From the NCBI GenBank assembly GCA_905250075.1, contig CAJNOP010000003.1, positions 2,484,961-2,548,960 on the forward strand: a stretch of 64,000 nucleotides of DNA, in the 5' to 3' direction. The DNA comes from Rotaria sp. Silwood1 (Eukaryota; Rotifera; Eurotatoria; Philodinida; Philodinidae). Under the pieces are notes generated by a model, which was not told the origin of the DNA, did no database searches, and saw only the letters and a program-made list of their open reading frames with translations. How positions within the stretch are numbered: the first letter of the stretch is position 1; each line of letters opens with the position of its first letter. This document shows positions 60,501-64,000 of the stretch, piece by piece. The position numbers and the translations under genes were made by a program.

Positions 60501-63403
60501 GAACCCAACCACACTGCATTTATAATTGTGTTATCGTCATCTATATATTCATATAACGTTATTTGAACAAATTCAGGTAACTACAAAAAAAAACAATAAG
60601 ATAAATGACGAATTTATATCAAAAAAAGACTTACGAGTTTAACAAAACGTAATGTTCGATTTTCTATTAATTCAAAAGTTGGTTCAAATGATGGTGGTAA
60701 ATTCCAACAAACTTGACGATATTGAGTGGATAATGCTTTTTCACTATTGTTTGATATTGAAGCAATCGAAATTGTATTTAATTTTGATGTTTGTGTATTA
60801 TTCGTTTCTTCTACCTAAGAGAAGAAAAAAAAGTCATCTTAAACAATGATCTATTTCAATATGACTTACTTTCGATTCACTGTATGTCAAAGGTTGATTT
60901 ATTTCATTCTTATTATCAATTGTTTCAACAGTATTTGTCATTGTTTCAATGGTAGACTCGATAGTTGAGGCTGTTTCTTTATTTTCAAGTACACGTGGTA
61001 AATGTGGACTGTGATCATTAGATAAAAATGAAGCAATAGTTGTATGACTGTCAATTTCTTTATCAATATGTTGTTTTTCATTTTTATTTGTTTCTTCTTC
61101 TAGGTTATTAAGTATTGCTTTTGGATCATGTACATGTACTTGACGTGGAAGATCGGTAATATCGATGGAGTTTTCATATTCTTGATTGATTTGTATTTCA
61201 GCTTCTTCATTTATATTAAGATCTATTTCGAGTTGTTGAACAGTTTCGACTTGAGGTTCTTGTGGTTTTAATAATGATGATTCAACTGAATTATTATGAT
61301 CTTCGATTGATTGTTCAGTAATAGGCATAATTGTTGATGGTAATGTTGATTCCATAGTAGCAATTTTTGATGATTCCACAGTAGACATTATTGTTGAGGA
61401 TAATGTTGATTCTATGGTAGCAGCTTTTGGTGATTCGATAGTAGACATTGTTGTTGAAGATAATGTTGATTCAATGGTAGTAGTCATCATTGTTGATGAT
61501 AATGTTGATTCAAGAGTAACAGTCTTTATTGATTCCACAGTAGATATTGTTGTTGAGGATAATGTTGATTCAATTGTTGCCATCGTTGTTGATGATGATT
61601 TTGTTTCAATAGTTAGATCTTCTGAGAAAGAAAAAAAACATTGAGTAAATGGAAAGATTATACATTCATTTTACCTGTTGCTGGAGTTTTTTCTGGTTCT
61701 TGTTGTTTTGCAATTGTTTCTTGATTTGAATGAATATGACGATGACGTGCTTGAGCAGTTTGAGTCATTCTTGTCGTTGCTGAACGCAAAATTCTTGCTG
61801 ATGGTGTTGATGCTCGAACATTAGTAGGAGATTCCTTTCTTTCTGATGAAGTATCATCTGATTTGACATTAGTTCGTATCGATTCTGTTTGTTTTGTTGC
61901 ATCAATAACTTGTGATTGGTGATCGACTTGTATTGGGGGTATATGATGATCTATTGAATCAATATTTTGCATTGTTTCTAAAGTTTGTTGTTGTTGATCT
62001 AATGAGCTAACATGTTGTTTTGTTTGTAGACTTGGCTGTTGTTGATTTGATGAATGAACATTTTGTATTGAATCGGGAACTTGTTGCTTTTGGTTTTCTG
62101 TTGTAGATGTTGAAGAAGATGGATAGTGATCTGATGAAACTACATTTTGTATAGTATCGGATGTTTGTTGTTGTTTTAAGGTAGAATCCAATGTATGGTC
62201 ATTTTTTATTGTTTCATGTACTGATTGTTGATGATCTGGTCTAGGATCGACTGAATTAAAATTGTGTATCGAATCGAACACTTGTTGCTTTTGCTGTTCG
62301 TTTACTGATGTTGAAGAAGATGGATTATAATCTGATGAATCTGCATTTTGTATTGTATCGAATTTTCGTTGTTGTTTTAAAGTAGAATCCAATGGATGAT
62401 CATTTGTTATTGCTTCGGATATTGGTTGTTGCTGATCTAGTTTAGGATTGAGTGAATTAACATTTTGTATTGTATCAGATTTTAGCTGTTGTGTTTGATC
62501 TAATTGTGATGGTGTTGGAGATGAAGGTTTAACATCAATTGAACTGTTATCTTGTACTGTATGATTTATAATTGTATTCGATATTGGCTGTTGCTGATCT
62601 GCAGAAGGTGGAATGTGATTAATTATAGGTTTCACTACATTGAGTTTTTCGTTTTGTTGATGCGATTGTGTTGATGATAGAGTTTCTTTATGAATAGATG
62701 GAATATCTTCTTTTATTACTTTTTCTTCAATGATATTCGTTGGTTGTTGTTCATTAGTTTGTACTCGTGCTGAATCTGTAATTTCATTAGAAAGCAGTTT
62801 TGAACTCAATTTTTCATCTAAGTTTTGAGCATGTTTCAATGTATCAATTATCGGTGATGCTTCATTAGTAGTGTGCTGTTCCTTTGGTGTTTGTATAGAT
62901 ATGGTTTCATTTACTATGCGTGATGGTACTTGAACATCTTCTTTTATTTGATTTTGTGATGGTGCATTATGAATTGTATCCGCTATACGCGAAGCTACAT
63001 GTTGAGATTCAGGTTCCTTTTTATATTCATTTTCCAATGCTGAATTTAATCGATTGATATCTTAAAAAAGAAAAGATTTCTCATCTCAAAATAGAAAGAC
63101 AAAATTCTTACAATCTTGCTCATTATCAAATTTATCATCATCACTTTGTTGATGAACTGATTGTCTCAAATTATGTTTAGTTTGAAGACGAGCTTCAATT
63201 GTATCATCTAAATGTTCATCATCATTCGGTTGTTGAAATTCAGTTTTTTGAATATTCGTAGATTCTAAAAATACACCAGATTTGTGTACATTAAAAAGAA
63301 AAAAAAGTTATATTAACCTATATGTTGATTAAGAGGATCGACGTTGATAGCTGACTGAGAATATTTGGCTGTCACAGGATCTATATGATTTTGATGTTCA
63401 TGA
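57568..63403 (-). CDS. MIA3: TANGO1/cTAGE5-like ER-exit-site protein, 5' end unresolved
   Basis: Fifteen exons on the minus strand: 63403-63318, 63264-63112, 63060-61675, 61621-60870, 60814-60635, 60580-60333, 60271-60046, 59424-59094, 59026-58678, 58610-58446, 58379-58306, 58252-58180, 58126-58059, 58003-57734, 57674-57568. About 1489 residues are in frame. Layout: about 850 residues of low-complexity Gln/Ser/Thr/Asp-rich sequence; one membrane segment (AVWLGSICSMCLLFSFLFL); about 450 residues of coiled coil; a Pro-rich end (PPLFGLPRPPFFPPPF, FMMGPRFPMPVGGP); a basic tail. This is the TANGO1/cTAGE5 order, and HEIHEKWMEVKRLTRELDG resembles their last coil. The family links cargo in the ER to COPII coats for export of bulky proteins. 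No lumenal SH3-like (MOTH) domain is seen. A hydrophobic leader that could be a signal peptide is at 63476-63402, but out of frame with exon 63403. Confidence 0.75.
61335..61590 (-). repeat. Coding tandem repeat, 20-residue units
   Basis: Five copies of an ESTLSST-centred unit in the lumenal part of the TANGO1-like protein. The full unit is about 60 bases (for example TIESTLSSTTMSTIESPKAA). One copy is shortened. The units are Thr/Ser-rich and probably O-glycosylated if lumenal. Confidence 0.8.
62005..62405 (-). repeat. Coding tandem duplication, 201-base (67-residue) unit
   Basis: Two adjacent copies in the large exon of the TANGO1-like gene. The forward-strand word GTAGAATCCA recurs at 62181 and 62382, exactly 201 bases apart. 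The protein copies share NDH.LDSTLKQQ, DTIQN, SSD..PSSSTS and QKQQV.DSI. Confidence 0.8.
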
Positions 63404-64000
63404 CTGTAACAATTGTAAATAAATAAACAGAGAAATATGGATAAATAATAGTAGATCAATGCATTACACAGCCTCATCTATAATTACAACAAGACAAAGT
63501 CGATTTATCGATTAACTACCCCCGTCTCATGGACACATTTATTACGAGCAAATCTTGATTGAGAATAACAACAAACAGGTAGCAATAATAATAATAAAAA
63601 GAGGAGTACACAATTTTTTTCAATAAGAAAAATAAATAAGTAAGAAAATGTATATCAGAACGAAAAAAAAAAGGAAACCAGCTTTCAACGACGACACGAC
63701 AAAACATCCATTCAAAATAGTATTATACAGCATCCAATAGAAGACCAGCGCTACTTGTATAGAATCGGATCAAGATAGGGTAAAGAATGTAGACAAACAC
63801 GCCAAATATTCAATATGCGATGTTTTGATAGCTTAAAATGGAAGTTAACAACCAATGAAATGCGAATCCGTACTTTACCAGATTCTAACCATTTCTTCCC
63901 GCTGTCATTTGGTTGATAGCTTGAGCAAAGGAAATAGAGTGGTATCATCTTTCAAATTATTTTCATTATGACTTTTTTTCATTGAAACATTTTAGTTTTT
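63404..64000. other. Upstream of the visible TANGO1-like exons
   Basis: It contains the out-of-frame hydrophobic leader frame (63476-63402) and otherwise A+T-rich sequence. A further 5' coding exon may be here or beyond the window; none could be assigned. Confidence 0.4.

Overview
The window looks like nuclear DNA of a bdelloid rotifer. It is strongly A+T-rich, with intron-rich genes whose introns are mostly 45-130 bases with GT..AG ends. The gene set is animal: distal-less homeobox, TIMM9, SLC33A1, a TANGO1-like protein, and coiled-coil proteins of ciliated animals. It also has several features expected of bdelloids: an H2A with a long extra tail and no SQE/D motif, a LEA-like desiccation protein, and an asparagine synthetase and a wax-synthase-like acyltransferase that do not look like typical animal genes. 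The species is inferred; no search could be run.

Layout. 1-1156: divergent H2B (partial) and H2A. 1599-2209: a 611-base imperfect palindrome. 3780-4676: a two-domain Ly6/uPAR-like surface protein. 5515-7415: a CCDC83-like gene with a hAT-like MITE inserted at a splice donor. 7531-12315: an NCKAP5-like gene on the minus strand, tail to tail with CCDC83. 12.3-24.4 kb: a gene-poor stretch holding a FLYWCH fragment, a GGTC-rich repeat, a decayed ADP-ribosyltransferase/TPR gene and one unidentified two-exon reading frame. 24418-27084: AsnB-type asparagine synthetase with a probable mitochondrial presequence. 27596-29250: LEA-like gene built of phase-1 exons. 30189-32844: coiled-coil gene most like CCDC183, whose last codon positions overlap the end of TIMM9 (32838-33272). 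34558-35375: UBA-domain protein. 36903-39438: SH3BGR-like protein with a long acidic tail carrying repeated RRRRGW motifs and an assembly gap. 41713-44493: Dlx homeobox gene with an 18-base microexon. 44.7-45.6 kb: astacin pseudogene. 46428-47594: MBOAT wax-synthase-like protein. 48236-49776: SLC33A1. 54032-56247: a zinc finger/OTU-like/vWA protein. 57568-63403: TANGO1-like gene, 5' end unresolved.

How they fit together. No operon or gene cluster dedicated to one pathway is visible. Three genes relate to cilia or microtubules (CCDC83-like, CCDC183-like, NCKAP5-like). Three relate to the ER and lipids or secretion (SLC33A1, wax-synthase-like, TANGO1-like). Two are mitochondrial or probably so (TIMM9, AsnB-like). 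LEA-like is a likely stress protein. The most interesting items are: the asparagine synthetase presequence, whose predicted two-step cleavage exposes the catalytic cysteine; the LEA gene made of interchangeable phase-1 exons with a decayed exon still in one intron; the SH3BGR tail with RRRRGW repeats; and the OTU-like plus vWA protein. Exon borders were read by eye from GT..AG sites and reading-frame continuity. No virus-like element or CRISPR array was recognised.
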